Assembly: GCA_964383905.1 (NCBI GenBank)
Contig: CAYLJO010000004.1
Coordinates: forward strand, 1 to 64,000
Direction: 5' to 3'
Length of the DNA stretch: 64,000 bases
DNA from: CAYLJO01 sp964383905
GTDB lineage: Bacteria > Acidobacteriota > Blastocatellia > Pyrinomonadales > Pyrinomonadaceae
Shown: positions 16,606 to 25,401 of the stretch, piece by piece
How positions within the stretch are numbered: position 1 is the first letter of the stretch
Layout of the letters: each line of letters opens with the position of its first letter
Notes under the pieces: generated by a model
What the model was told of the DNA's origin: nothing
The model's input: only the letters and a program-made list of their open reading frames with translations
The model's database searches: none
Position numbers and translations under genes: made by a program

Positions 16606-18315
16606 ATGGAGCGAGAGACTCTCGAAATGGATGTTGTTTTCGTCGGGGCCGGCCCGGCGAATTTAAGCGCCGCTTTGCGCCTGGCGCGGCTCGTCAAGGC
16701 TCACAATGAAGCGGTCAGGAGCGGGAAAAAGCCGGGCACACCCTTGGGCGACATCGAGATCGGCGTGATAGAGAAGGGCGCGGCGGTCGGCTCTCACATC
16801 TTATCGGGCGCGGTCATGGACCCCCGCGCGCTCAAAGAGCTGATCCCCGACTTCATCGAGCGGGGGGCGCCGCTGGAATCTCCTGTGAAAGAAGATTACT
16901 TTCTATACCTCACAGAGAAGCGTGCCATCCGCTCGCCGCTTACGCCACCCCCACTGAAGAATCACGGCTATTACGTCGTCTCCCTGAATCGCCTGACCGC
17001 CTGGCTCGGCGAAAAATGCGAGGAGGAGGGCGTCAACATCTTTCCCGAGTTTCCCGGCGCCGAGATGCTTTATGACGAACGGGATCGCGTCGTCGGCGTG
17101 CGCACCGGCGACAAGGGGATTGATCGGGAGGGGAAGCGCAAAGCGAATTTTGAGCCGGGCGTTGACCTACACGCTAAAGTTACCGTGCTCGGTGAAGGCC
17201 CGCGCGGGTCGCTGACCAAACAGCTCGCCCAGCGACTTAATCTCCACGACGGGCGCGAGCCGCAGGTTTATAGCCTGGGTGTCAAAGAGCTGTGGGAGCT
17301 TCCCGACGACCGTTACCCGGCGGGGCGCGTCACACACACGCTCGGTTTCCCCTCGGATGCCAGGACCTATGGCGGCGGGTGGATCTACGGGATGCGGGAC
17401 CGCATCCTCAATATCGGATATGTGACCGGGCTTGATTACCGCGACCCGCTCCTCGACCCGCACGCCGAGTTCCAGCGCTTCAAACAGCACCCGTTCGTCT
17501 CGCGCCTGCTTGAGGGCGGCAGAATGATTCGTTACGGGGCAAAGACCATTGCCGCCGGAGGACTCTACGCGATGCCACAGAGCTACGCCGACGGCGTGCT
17601 GCTGGTCGGCGACTGCGCCGGTTTTCTCAACTCCCAGCGGTTGAAAGGGATTCACACCGCCATCAAGAGCGGCATGCTCGCCGCCGAAGCGATCTTTGAG
17701 GCGCTTCTGGCGGGAGACTTCTCGGCCCGCCGGTTGCAGCGCTACGAGCAACTGGTCAACGAGAGTTGGATCATCCCGGAACTCCGCAAGGTCAGAAATT
17801 TCCATGCCGGTTTCCGCCACGGCAGGTGGCTCGGACTCGTCAACACCGGCCTGCAGTTTCTCACCGGCGGGCGCGCCTGGGGATTGTTTGACAGGGCCGG
17901 CACCGAGCCGGGGCACGAGGCGCTGGAAAAGCTATCTGATTATGGTTACCGCGGCGACAGTCTGGAGCAGCGTTACAAAAATCTGCGCTTTGACGGTAAG
18001 CTCACATTCAACAAGCTGACGGATGTCTACCACGCCGCCGTCGGGCACGATGAGGACCAGCCGGCTCACCTTCATGTGCTCGACACAAATATCTGCGCCA
18101 CGCGTTGCGCGGAGGAGTACGGCAATCCGTGCCAGCGTTTCTGCCCGGCGGCTGTTTATGAGATGGTTGACAACGGCGGCCATGGCACGCGCCGCCTGCA
18201 GATCAATTTCTCAAACTGCGTTCACTGTAAGACGTGCGACATCATGGACCCCTACCAGATCATCAACTGGGTGACGCCCGAAGGCGGCGGCGGCCCCGAT
18301 TACAAAGGCATGTAG
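16606..18315 (+). CDS. Electron transfer flavoprotein-ubiquinone oxidoreductase
   Basis: A 569-aa FAD and 4Fe-4S enzyme that passes electrons from ETF (fatty-acid and amino-acid oxidation) to the membrane quinone pool. The FAD-binding start is VVFVGAGPANLSAALRLA, followed by GSHILSGAVMDPRAL. The second FAD contact is VGDCAGFLNSQRLKGIHTA. The C-terminal ferredoxin-like domain carries the cluster ligands in GNPCQRFCPAAVYE and NCVHCKTCDIMDP, and ends in GGGGPDYKGM, typical of the family. Length agrees with bacterial and mitochondrial ETF-QO. ATG 16606 has GGAG at good spacing. The ETF subunits are not in this window. It faces the convergent yicC-gmk-rpoZ unit. Confidence 0.95.
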   Translation: MERETLEMDVVFVGAGPANLSAALRLARLVKAHNEAVRSGKKPGTPLGDIEIGVIEKGAAVGSHILSGAVMDPRALKELIPDFIERGAPLESPVKEDYFLYLTEKRAIRSPLTPPPLKNHGYYVVSLNRLTAWLGEKCEEEGVNIFPEFPGAEMLYDERDRVVGVRTGDKGIDREGKRKANFEPGVDLHAKVTVLGEGPRGSLTKQLAQRLNLHDGREPQVYSLGVKELWELPDDRYPAGRVTHTLGFPSDARTYGGGWIYGMRDRILNIGYVTGLDYRDPLLDPHAEFQRFKQHPFVSRLLEGGRMIRYGAKTIAAGGLYAMPQSYADGVLLVGDCAGFLNSQRLKGIHTAIKSGMLAAEAIFEALLAGDFSARRLQRYEQLVNESWIIPELRKVRNFHAGFRHGRWLGLVNTGLQFLTGGRAWGLFDRAGTEPGHEALEKLSDYGYRGDSLEQRYKNLRFDGKLTFNKLTDVYHAAVGHDEDQPAHLHVLDTNICATRCAEEYGNPCQRFCPAAVYEMVDNGGHGTRRLQINFSNCVHCKTCDIMDPYQIINWVTPEGGGGPDYKGM

Positions 18316-18479
18316 GCTGTGCGGCGGCCGGCCCTCGGGGAATTGCATTGTATCAAGCCCTGCGTGGAGGGCAGTCAGCCCGCCGGCGTGAAGCTGCGCA
18401 CCCTCATCAGGCAAACCATCTCTCACCTTCGCTTACAGCTGACTCGGGGCCGGGCCTTGACGGTAAGCGGAGTCGGGAA

Positions 18480-18722
18480 TCATCGGGCGGATGTTTTTTC
18501 GTCGTCCAGTATCTCGAACTTGACTTTGCCGCGGTTTACTTCCTCGAGCGCGATGCGCGTCGGCTTGTGCTTATTGGGATCAATATCTACGCGGGGGGGC
18601 GCGCCGCGCTGTATTTGTTTGCTCCGTTTGGCGGCGACGATGATCAAGCGATATTTCGAGTCCATCTCCAATGGCGCGGCTTCATCCCTGTTTTCGTTGG
18701 CTGCTTCGACTGCTTTAGGCAT
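18480..18722 (-). CDS. rpoZ: RNA polymerase omega subunit
   Basis: An 80-aa protein with the omega core SKYRLIIVAAKRSKQIQRG and KHKPTRIALEEVNRGKVKFE, the residues that clamp the beta-prime C-terminus and aid core assembly. The short N-terminal stretch is acidic and not conserved. It lies 65 nt downstream of gmk on the same strand; the order yicC, gmk, rpoZ is a common bacterial arrangement and supports the call. The region between its stop and the convergent ETF-QO stop (18316-18479) shows no strong terminator. Confidence 0.88.
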   Translation of the reverse strand: MPKAVEAANENRDEAAPLEMDSKYRLIIVAAKRSKQIQRGAPPRVDIDPNKHKPTRIALEEVNRGKVKFEILDDEKTSAR

Positions 18723-18787
18723 ATCTTCCGATCTCCGCGTCTGTGACGTGTCATCAATAAAATATTGACGCCGGTCTGGTCGCTCTT

Positions 18788-19477
18788 TCAGGCCGACTGT
18801 GGGGTGTGTGGGAAGCTGGCGAGCACACGCTGAATTTCATGCTCCTGGCGCGCCCGCCGCGCCCTTTCCGCATAGACGATTGACGCCAGTTGTAAGGCCG
18901 CCCGGTCGGCGTCGTCATTAACAATGACATAATCAAACTCACGATAGCGCTCCACTTCGCTGAGCGCGTTGCCTAAACGCAACAGTAGATCGGCGGGGCT
19001 TTCCGACCCCCTGGCGGCCAGGCGCGACCGCAAGATCTCAAATGAGGGCGGGAGGATGAAAACGCTGACGGCGTCACTGACCAGACTCCGCACGCTCGCC
19101 GCACCCTGCACGTCAATCTCTAAAATAATGTCCCGCCCGGCGGACAATTCACGAGACACCTGCTCCCGACTCGTGCCGTACAAGTGGTTATGCACCCGCG
19201 CCGACTCCAGAAACTCACCGGCCCCGGCTTTCGCTTCAAACTCGTCGACGGAAACGAAAAAGTAGTCGCGGCCGTTGATCTCATGCCGGCGCGGCGCGCG
19301 CGTCGTAAACGAAACAGAATAACTAAGATTCGGCACGGTTTTCAACGCGCGACGGATCAGCGTGCCCTTACCCCCGCCCGATGGCGAGCTAACGACGACG
19401 AGCATCCCGCGGGCGGTGACGGCCGCGCCACCGCGCCGCGTGCCCTCTTCCTGCGTCTCTTCCGATTCACTCGACAT
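18788..19477 (-). CDS. gmk: Guanylate kinase
   Basis: Phosphorylates GMP to GDP with ATP in nucleotide metabolism. The P-loop is VVSSPSGGGKGTLIRRAL; the GMP-binding part has SVSFTTRAPRRHEINGRDYFFVS, and the lid is followed by GTSREQVSRELSAGRDIILEIDVQG. Length about 230 aa is normal once a charged 20-residue N-terminal extension is included. A GTG at 19492 is an alternative start in frame; ATG 19477 is listed, but neither has a strong ribosome site. Either start overlaps the 3' end of yicC, so the two genes are coupled. Confidence 0.93.
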   Translation of the reverse strand: MSSESEETQEEGTRRGGAAVTARGMLVVVSSPSGGGKGTLIRRALKTVPNLSYSVSFTTRAPRRHEINGRDYFFVSVDEFEAKAGAGEFLESARVHNHLYGTSREQVSRELSAGRDIILEIDVQGAASVRSLVSDAVSVFILPPSFEILRSRLAARGSESPADLLLRLGNALSEVERYREFDYVIVNDDADRAALQLASIVYAERARRARQEHEIQRVLASFPHTPQSA

Positions 19478-20345
19478 TCTGCACTTGCTCACGCAGTTTT
19501 TCGACCTCGGCTTTGATCGCGAGTCCGGCTTCTTTAATCGTCAAGTCGGTTGATTTCGAAAGCACCGTGTTGGCTTCGCGATTCAACTCCTGCAGGAGGA
19601 AGTCAAGTCGCTTGCCTGTTTCGCCCTCGCCCCCGATCGTTTCACGAAACTGTGTGAGGTGACTCCGCAATCGTGCGATCTCTTCGCTGATGTCACTCCG
19701 GTCCGCCAGGTAGGCCACCTCTTGCGCGAGCCTGACGGGATCAACATCGATGCCCTGGCCGTCGCGCGCGATCAGCTCGCCGATCCGTTTCTGTAAGCGC
19801 TCACGGTAAGCCTCGACAAGGCTGCCCGCGGCCGCTTCGATGACCAGGAGGTGGCGCTCTATCTCATCGAGGCGGGCACGCATCTCCGCCGCGGTCGTGT
19901 CACCTTCGCGCTGGCGCATCATGTCTAACTCGTCGAGTGCTTCGTCGATGGCGCGTTCGATGCCGGCGATCATTTCGTCACTGATATCTTCGCGCATTGG
20001 CTGCATCGCACCGGGCAGCCGCGCGATGACGTTAATGTCGGGGTCGCCCGCGATTTGAAACTCCTGCTGCATAACACGCAACGCGCTGATGAAGCCCGCG
20101 ATCAGCGGACGGTTCAGTTCGTACGCTACTTCGCCGGTTCGCTCAAAACTGATGCTTGCGTCAACGCGCCCGCGCGACAGGCGCGTGGTGATGCGGCGTT
20201 TGACGATCGGCTCGAGCGAAGAGAGCTCCGGCCCCAGGCGCAAATGGACGTCGAGAAACCTGTTGTTGACCGTCTTGAGATCGACGCCGACGGAGAAACC
20301 CTCGCCCGCCGCCGCTCCCCGGCCGAATCCGGTCATTGATTTCAT
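19467..20345 (-). CDS. yicC: YicC-family endoribonuclease
   Basis: A 292-aa YicC/YloC protein. It shows the invariant start MKSMTGFGRG, the internal VDLKTVNNRFLDVHLRLG block and the C-terminal EGETGKRLDFLLQELNRE followed by NTVLSKSTDL. Family members are stress-associated endoribonucleases, implicated in degrading small RNAs. The gene heads the yicC-gmk-rpoZ unit on the minus strand. No ribosome site is obvious before ATG 20345, but the conserved N-terminus fixes the start. An 8-bp inverted repeat (AATAGTGA/TCACTATT) lies in the 67-nt spacer behind it. Confidence 0.93.
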   Translation of the reverse strand: MKSMTGFGRGAAAGEGFSVGVDLKTVNNRFLDVHLRLGPELSSLEPIVKRRITTRLSRGRVDASISFERTGEVAYELNRPLIAGFISALRVMQQEFQIAGDPDINVIARLPGAMQPMREDISDEMIAGIERAIDEALDELDMMRQREGDTTAAEMRARLDEIERHLLVIEAAAGSLVEAYRERLQKRIGELIARDGQGIDVDPVRLAQEVAYLADRSDISEEIARLRSHLTQFRETIGGEGETGKRLDFLLQELNREANTVLSKSTDLTIKEAGLAIKAEVEKLREQVQNVE

Positions 20346-20412
20346 AAATTGGTGAGTCGCAAAATAGTGAACAGCCAGTGGGGTAATAGCCAGGGGATCA
20401 TCTATTTACCAT

Positions 20413-22230
20413 CTATCCTTCACTATTCACAAGTAGAACCTCCTCTTCCTCATCCGCGAACTGGAGCTCATACAAGCGCCTGTATTTCCCCCCCCGCGCG
20501 AGCAGCTCGGCGTGGCTGCCCGTCTCGACGATCCGGCCCCGCTCCATGACGACGATTTTGTCCGCGCGCCGCACCGTCGAAAGTCGATGGGCGATAACAA
20601 TCGTCGTGCGGTTGCGGATGAGATTGGCGAGCGCGCGCTGGACCAAGCGTTCGGATTCCGCGTCGAGCGCGGAGGTCGCCTCGTCGAGAATTAAGACGGG
20701 CGCGTCGGCGAGCACGGCGCGGGCGATGGCGAGGCGCTGGCGCTGGCCGCCGGAAAGAAAGAGGCCGCGCTCGCCGACTACCGTTTCGTACCCGTTCGGC
20801 AGCTCCATGATGAAGTCATGCGCGAAGGCCACGCGCGCCGCCTCTTCAATCTCCGCATCGGTCGCGTGGGGGCGGCCGTAAGCGAGGTTGTAACGCACCG
20901 TGTCATTAAAGAGAACTGTCTCTTGCGTGACGAGGGCGATATGACGCCGGAGGCCGGCCACACGCGCATCGCGCAGGTCTGTGCCGTCCCACAAGACCGC
21001 CCCCTCGACCGGGTCATGAAAACGCGGGAGCAGCTTCGTCAGCGTGGATTTTCCGCCGCCCGATTCCCCGACCAGGGCGACCATGGTTCCGGCCGGGATC
21101 AGCAAATTGACCTCGTGCAGCACGGATTTCGTCTCGTTCGCATAGCCGAACGAGACGTCGCGCAGCTCGATCGCCCGCCGCAACGGCAGGAGGTCGACGG
21201 CGTTAGGCCTCTCCATGATCTCCGCGTGCTCGTCCATCACTTCCCAGACATGGTGCGCGGCGGCGAGCGCCTGCTCCATACTGTTCTGCAGCCGCGATAA
21301 CTTGCGCATCGGGTCGTAGCTGCGAAAGAGGAAGAAGAGGAAGGTCAAAAACTGGGCGGCGTTCATCCGCCCGGCCAGGATCTCGCGTTGGCCGAAAAAG
21401 AGTAGCACGACGACGGCGATCACGCCGATCATTTCGATCGTCGGCGGTGAGACCCCGGCGATCTTTGCCGAGCGCAGGTTGGCCCTGACGATCTGCCCGG
21501 CGACGCTCGTGAAGCGGTGCCGCTCGCGGGCTTCGGCGCGGTATGCTTTGACGATATTCTGATTGGCGAGCGCTTCCTGCGCCGTGTCCGTTAAAAGTTT
21601 ATTGCCCTCAAACGACTCCCGGGCGAGGTTGCGCAAAGCGCGACCGAAACGCACGGTCAGCACGGCAATGATCGGCGCGATCAGGAGTGAGCCGAGCGTC
21701 AACCGCCAGTTGTAGTAGAAGGAGGCGGAAAGGAAAGCGATGAGCGTAAAGCTCTCGCGCAGCATGTCGCGCAGGGTGGCGGTGACGGCCGTTTCGATTG
21801 CCGATGCGCTGGACACCACTCTGGAGACCAGATAATTTGTCCGATGGCGCTCAAAAAAGTTTGCCGACTGCGCCAGCACGTGGCCGTAAAGGTCTTGCCG
21901 CAGCCGGAGGACAGATTCTTGACCGACGTGCGCCATCAGGGCCGTAGAAAAATATTCCGCGATGCCCTTCACGGCGGTGAAGGCGATGAGCAGGAGCGCG
22001 ATCGTCCGCCACGCGGCGAGATCCGACGTGGGGATGATTCGTTGCAGTCCGAAGAGGGTCGGGGTACGATGGCCTTCGCCCGCCGGCGCGAATGCCTGAT
22101 CAAAGATGGGAACGATGAGTGCCCCGGTTGCGCTTTCCAGTAAGCCGACCAGCAGCATCGCGACGGTCGCCAGCGAAAACGTTCCCCAATGAGGCTTGAG
22201 GTATTTTAATAGTCGCCGCAGATCGTTCAT
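20413..22230 (-). CDS. MsbA-type ABC exporter (permease-ATPase fusion)
   Basis: A half-transporter of about 605 aa: six transmembrane helices (about 1-320) and a C-terminal ATPase with Walker A GESGGGKST, signature LSGGQRQRLAIARA, Walker B VLILDEATSALD and the H-loop IAHRLSTV. The pattern is that of lipid A flippases (MsbA) and related lipid exporters; the substrate is inferred from the Gram-negative setting and is not proven. ATG 22230 is taken as the start; a GTG two codons upstream (22236) is equally possible. It is divergent from the response regulator gene, with 255 nt between them. Confidence 0.88.
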   Translation of the reverse strand: MNDLRRLLKYLKPHWGTFSLATVAMLLVGLLESATGALIVPIFDQAFAPAGEGHRTPTLFGLQRIIPTSDLAAWRTIALLLIAFTAVKGIAEYFSTALMAHVGQESVLRLRQDLYGHVLAQSANFFERHRTNYLVSRVVSSASAIETAVTATLRDMLRESFTLIAFLSASFYYNWRLTLGSLLIAPIIAVLTVRFGRALRNLARESFEGNKLLTDTAQEALANQNIVKAYRAEARERHRFTSVAGQIVRANLRSAKIAGVSPPTIEMIGVIAVVVLLFFGQREILAGRMNAAQFLTFLFFLFRSYDPMRKLSRLQNSMEQALAAAHHVWEVMDEHAEIMERPNAVDLLPLRRAIELRDVSFGYANETKSVLHEVNLLIPAGTMVALVGESGGGKSTLTKLLPRFHDPVEGAVLWDGTDLRDARVAGLRRHIALVTQETVLFNDTVRYNLAYGRPHATDAEIEEAARVAFAHDFIMELPNGYETVVGERGLFLSGGQRQRLAIARAVLADAPVLILDEATSALDAESERLVQRALANLIRNRTTIVIAHRLSTVRRADKIVVMERGRIVETGSHAELLARGGKYRRLYELQFADEEEEVLLVNSEG

Positions 22231-22420
22231 CGTCACTCGCGCGTTTGCTTTCCGTCGCCCAAAGGAAGGATCTAACTTGTGCCCTCGGTCAGAAAATTAA
22301 AAATATAAGTATCATCATGCTGCAACGTCAAGGCGCGCGAGGTTTTCGCGCCGTTTTCGGGATAAAATAGTGGGCCTTACGGCGCGCCGGTTTTTAGCAG
22401 CCGCGACCGTTCAAGTGCGC

Positions 22421-22426
22421 TATACT
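22421..22426 (+). promoter_or_regulatory. Candidate -10 box (TATACT) for the response regulator
   Basis: TATACT lies 60 nt upstream of the response regulator start in the divergent spacer. No matching TTGACA-like -35 lies 16-18 nt before it, so this is a weak call. Confidence 0.25.
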
Positions 22427-22485
22427 TAGTTCGCCATATTCATTTCGACACACGGGACGCAAAAACCTTGGATCAAAGAATACCT

Positions 22486-23190
22486 ATGACGAAAGCAGGG
22501 CGGCGGCTACTGATTGTTGACGACGATTCTGAAATGCGTGTGCTTCTTGCAGAATACTTTCGCCGCCTGGGTTTTGAGGTCGAAGAAAAGGAGAGCGGCG
22601 CGCAGGCCATTGACCCTGCGGTTTCGGGGCGCTTTGACTGTTTTATCCTCGACGTATCAATGCCCGGGATGACCGGGCTTGAGCTATTGCGGCGGGTTCG
22701 CGAGCGCGGCGTCCACACGCCCGCGCTGTTTCTGACGGCGCATGATGCGATTGATGATAAGGTGGCCGGATTTGAGGCCGGCGCCGATGACTACCTGGCA
22801 AAACCTTTTAGCCCGCGCGAGCTGGAAGTCCGCGTCGAGGCCCTCTTACGGCGCGCGCAGTCCGCGCCGGCCGCCGCGCCCAGTGAGCGCGTAGAAATCG
22901 GGGACTTAGTGATCGACAAGCGGCGCCACGAGGTGTCAAGGGGCGGTGAGCGCGTTGACCTGACGCCGCTGGAATTTCAGATCCTCGAGTTGCTCGCTTC
23001 AGAACCGGGACGGGCGTGGTCCCGCAATGCGCTGCTCGATCAAGTCTGGAGCACCGAGTACGAAGGTTACCAGCGTAATATTGATCCGCACATTAACCGT
23101 TTGCGCAAAAAACTGGAAGCCGACCCGAAGAACCCACATTATGTGCTGACGGTGCGCGGCGTCGGCTACAAGCTTAATGAATCTCCGTAG
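22486..23190 (+). CDS. OmpR/PhoB-family response regulator
   Basis: The receiver domain (about 1-115) has the acidic pair in LLIVDDDSEMRVLL, the phospho-acceptor Asp in CFILDVSMPGMTGLELL, the switch Thr in PALFLTAHD and the conserved Lys in DDYLAKPFSPREL. The C-terminal winged-helix DNA-binding domain (about 140-234) has LTPLEFQILELLAS and NIDPHINRLRKKLEAD, ending in VRGVGYKL. Two starts compete: TTG 22468 and ATG 22486; neither has a strong ribosome site, and the ATG gives the expected length of about 234 aa. No histidine kinase gene touches it; the kinase at 27052-29115 is a possible but unproven partner. Confidence 0.93.
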   Translation: MTKAGRRLLIVDDDSEMRVLLAEYFRRLGFEVEEKESGAQAIDPAVSGRFDCFILDVSMPGMTGLELLRRVRERGVHTPALFLTAHDAIDDKVAGFEAGADDYLAKPFSPRELEVRVEALLRRAQSAPAAAPSERVEIGDLVIDKRRHEVSRGGERVDLTPLEFQILELLASEPGRAWSRNALLDQVWSTEYEGYQRNIDPHINRLRKKLEADPKNPHYVLTVRGVGYKLNESP

Positions 23191-23246
23191 GCTCTTTCTT
23201 CTTCCGGCGAAGGCCCTTTGATAACCCCAGCGCCTTAAATACGTAT

Positions 23247-24836
23247 ATGCACCACCGTCGTTATCCCATGTATCGAGTCGTATGCCTCATACTGCTATGC
23301 CTTTGTGCCGCCGCGCCACATACGCCGGGGCAGAAAAGGCCGCGGCGGGCAAAGGCCGCCACGGCCACTTTCCGAATCCGCTGGAACGGGCAGCCGGGCG
23401 TCTCCCGCTATAGACTGCAACTGGCGCGTGACGCGCAATTTACAGACATCGTGTTTGACCGCGCCGTGATGGGCCGCGAGTACGAGATGACAGAACTCCC
23501 GCCGGGCAACTATTTCTGGCGCGTCGCCCCGGCGGCGGAGGAGACCGGAGAGTTTTCGACGCCGGAGCCGGTCCGGATTAACGAGGCCCCGGCGAGCGCC
23601 GCGCCGCCAGGCACGGCAACACCGAGTCTTACTCGGGTGATACTGACGCCTCCGAGCGGTCTGGGATGGCGCACCGCTACCGGTCATATTACACAGCCAC
23701 TGGCCGCCCACCTGCGCTCGGCGACAAGCTTTGACATGGTCGGCGTCAATTCTGACGGGATGGTGTATGCGCTTGATGCGACAAGCGGCATCGCTTTGTG
23801 GGCGGCGCGTTACAGGCCCGGCGCGCGGCGGGGCGAGACGACCGGCAACGGCGGGGCGAGACCCTTCACACCCGTCTTGATAAGCTCGCGCCAAAACGGC
23901 ATGGTCAATGTCGTCGCGGCCTTTGACGGCGGCCTTCGCGCGTTGGACGGGGCGTCGGGGCGTGAAATGTGGCGGGCAAGCTTACCCGATCGCGCGGCGA
24001 GTGGTGTCGCTTTAGATGTCAAGGAGAATAGCCCTCCCCTCATCTCTATAATCACCGACGCCGCGCCGGGCCTCTGCACTCTCAACGCGGAGACCGGGCA
24101 GGTCGTCTCGCGAAAGGCGCTTGAGGCCAAAGCGATCGGCGCGCCTGTCCGGTTTGCGACAAACAACGGGCGGGGGATATTGCTCGCGCTCGAAGGCGGC
24201 ATGATCGAGATGCGGGGTGTCAATGGAGACCGCATCCGCGCCGTGAAACTCGATACAACCATCACGACGCCGCCGCTCTTTGTGAACACGCCGCACGGCC
24301 CCGTCGCTCTGGTCGGCACTGAGAGCGGTCTGCTCGCGCTGGATGGCACAGACCTCCACCCCCTCGGGCGCGTCGCCACAGAAAAGGATGCGCCGCGCGG
24401 GATACTCTCGGCGGCTGACCTCGACGGCGATGGGACGCCGGAAATCATCCTGGTGACACGCCGGGGGCGCGTCGTAGTGATCGGCACCGCGGATGGAAAA
24501 ATCAAGTGGTACTCACAGGACGCAATGGCGAGTGACGCGGCAGGGGCGGCATTTGCTGACTTGAACGGCGATGGCGTCCTTGATGTGCTCGTCGCCGCCG
24601 GGCCGGCTTTCGCGGTGGGCTTTTCCGGACGCGATGGCTCTGTGATCTGGAAAGCCGATGAGCAGGAAGGCAAGGGAGGCGCGGCGGCTGCCGGTGTAGA
24701 GTCTACAGCGCGCGCTCTGGCCACCGCGGAGACGAGCAATGGGGCGGCCCCGCTGCTCGTCGGCAGCGATACCGGCCGGACCGGCTTGCGGGCGGTAGTC
24801 CTACCGTCCGGCGCCGTGAAGGCTTCGATGCGCTAA
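23247..24836 (+). CDS. Secreted beta-propeller protein with FG-GAP/PQQ-type repeats
   Basis: A 529-aa exported protein. A signal peptide (MYRVVCLILLCLCAAAP, from the in-frame ATG 23268) is followed by an Fn3-like domain at about 40-110 (FRIRWNGQPGVSRYRLQLA, then YFWRVAP). The rest forms repeats of the PQQ/FG-GAP type: GMVYALDATSGIALW, GGLRALDGASGREMW, and Ca2+-binding-like ADLDGDGTPEIILV and ADLNGDGVLDVLVA. Such propellers are mostly periplasmic or surface binding scaffolds; no catalytic residue is evident. A start at 23247 or 23268 is possible. It lies 56 nt after the response regulator and could be cotranscribed with it. A cofactor-binding role is not implied, as the repeats are structural. 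Confidence 0.72.
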   Translation: MHHRRYPMYRVVCLILLCLCAAAPHTPGQKRPRRAKAATATFRIRWNGQPGVSRYRLQLARDAQFTDIVFDRAVMGREYEMTELPPGNYFWRVAPAAEETGEFSTPEPVRINEAPASAAPPGTATPSLTRVILTPPSGLGWRTATGHITQPLAAHLRSATSFDMVGVNSDGMVYALDATSGIALWAARYRPGARRGETTGNGGARPFTPVLISSRQNGMVNVVAAFDGGLRALDGASGREMWRASLPDRAASGVALDVKENSPPLISIITDAAPGLCTLNAETGQVVSRKALEAKAIGAPVRFATNNGRGILLALEGGMIEMRGVNGDRIRAVKLDTTITTPPLFVNTPHGPVALVGTESGLLALDGTDLHPLGRVATEKDAPRGILSAADLDGDGTPEIILVTRRGRVVVIGTADGKIKWYSQDAMASDAAGAAFADLNGDGVLDVLVAAGPAFAVGFSGRDGSVIWKADEQEGKGGAAAAGVESTARALATAETSNGAAPLLVGSDTGRTGLRAVVLPSGAVKASMR

Positions 24837-24954
24837 ACTACTTGGAACCCCTGTTTGTCCCGAACCGGTGTCACTACGGGCGTCTGACCGTGAGCGAGAG
24901 ACAGGGGGCGCTTTGCCGCCCGGTAAAGGTATGAAAGGAGGTGGATAGTGTCTC

Positions 24955-25110
24955 ATGCTATGGCTTGTTGGGTCGATTCTCCTCGTCATCTGGCTCATCG
25001 CAGTACTGTTTCATAAAGGTGGCTACATACACATCCTGCTACTCAGTGCCATCGCTATACTGGTAGTCCAGATTGCCGCCCGCCGCCGTGCCGTCAGGGG
25101 TACGGAATAG
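24955..25110 (+). CDS. lmo0937-family mini membrane protein, 51 aa
   Basis: ATG 24955 to TAG 25108-25110 encodes 51 residues: MLWLVGSILLVIWLIAVLFH, then KGGYIHILLLSAIAILVV and a basic tail (QIAARRRAVRG). Two transmembrane helices separated by a Gly-rich turn with a following His are the hallmark of the lmo0937 family, small stress-linked membrane proteins of unknown mechanism. A near-perfect AAAGGAGGTGG ribosome site lies about 12 nt upstream, slightly far but unmistakable. The in-frame TAG at 24946-24948 fixes the start. A GGAACCC motif at 24844-24850 could be an ECF-type -35, which would suit a stress gene, but this is weak. It is too short for standard ORF cut-offs. Confidence 0.85.
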   Translation: MLWLVGSILLVIWLIAVLFHKGGYIHILLLSAIAILVVQIAARRRAVRGTE

Positions 25111-25401
25111 CGTTCAGAGTAACAGGGATTCAGGCGTTGCTTGAGCGCCGCGGCCTTTTGAGGTAAGTAAAAGAGTTAGAGAAATTATTTGAATTGCGCG
25201 CTGGCGGGCGCGGCCGCAGCCCTGACTTCTTCCGGTTTACATTTTTGAGAAAATCTTTCCAGATATATCAATTGTTTCGCCTATGTTAATGGCATACCGG
25301 CGGCAACAGTGCGGGTCAATGGCGCATCAATGCACCTAGCTGCTCTCCTGTTGACAGAGAAGACGGTCAGTAAAACATTTATGTGAAGGAGCAATCGCGG
25401 T
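25111..25401. promoter_or_regulatory. Intergenic region with candidate promoter for the OmpA gene
   Basis: A perfect -35 TTGACA lies at 25351-25356, but the sequence 17-18 nt further on (AACATT/ACATTT) is a poor -10, so the promoter is only tentative. GAAGGAG just before the OmpA-family ATG serves as ribosome site. Nothing else is recognised in the rest of the 291 nt. Confidence 0.35.

Noticed and set aside
18316..18479. tRNA or other RNA gene in the gap after ETF-QO
   Set aside because: No T-loop or acceptor-stem pattern was found.
20346..20412. AATAGTGA/TCACTATT inverted repeat as a regulatory site
   Set aside because: Only 8 bp per arm with a long spacer, in a short AT-rich gap; too weak to list as a site.
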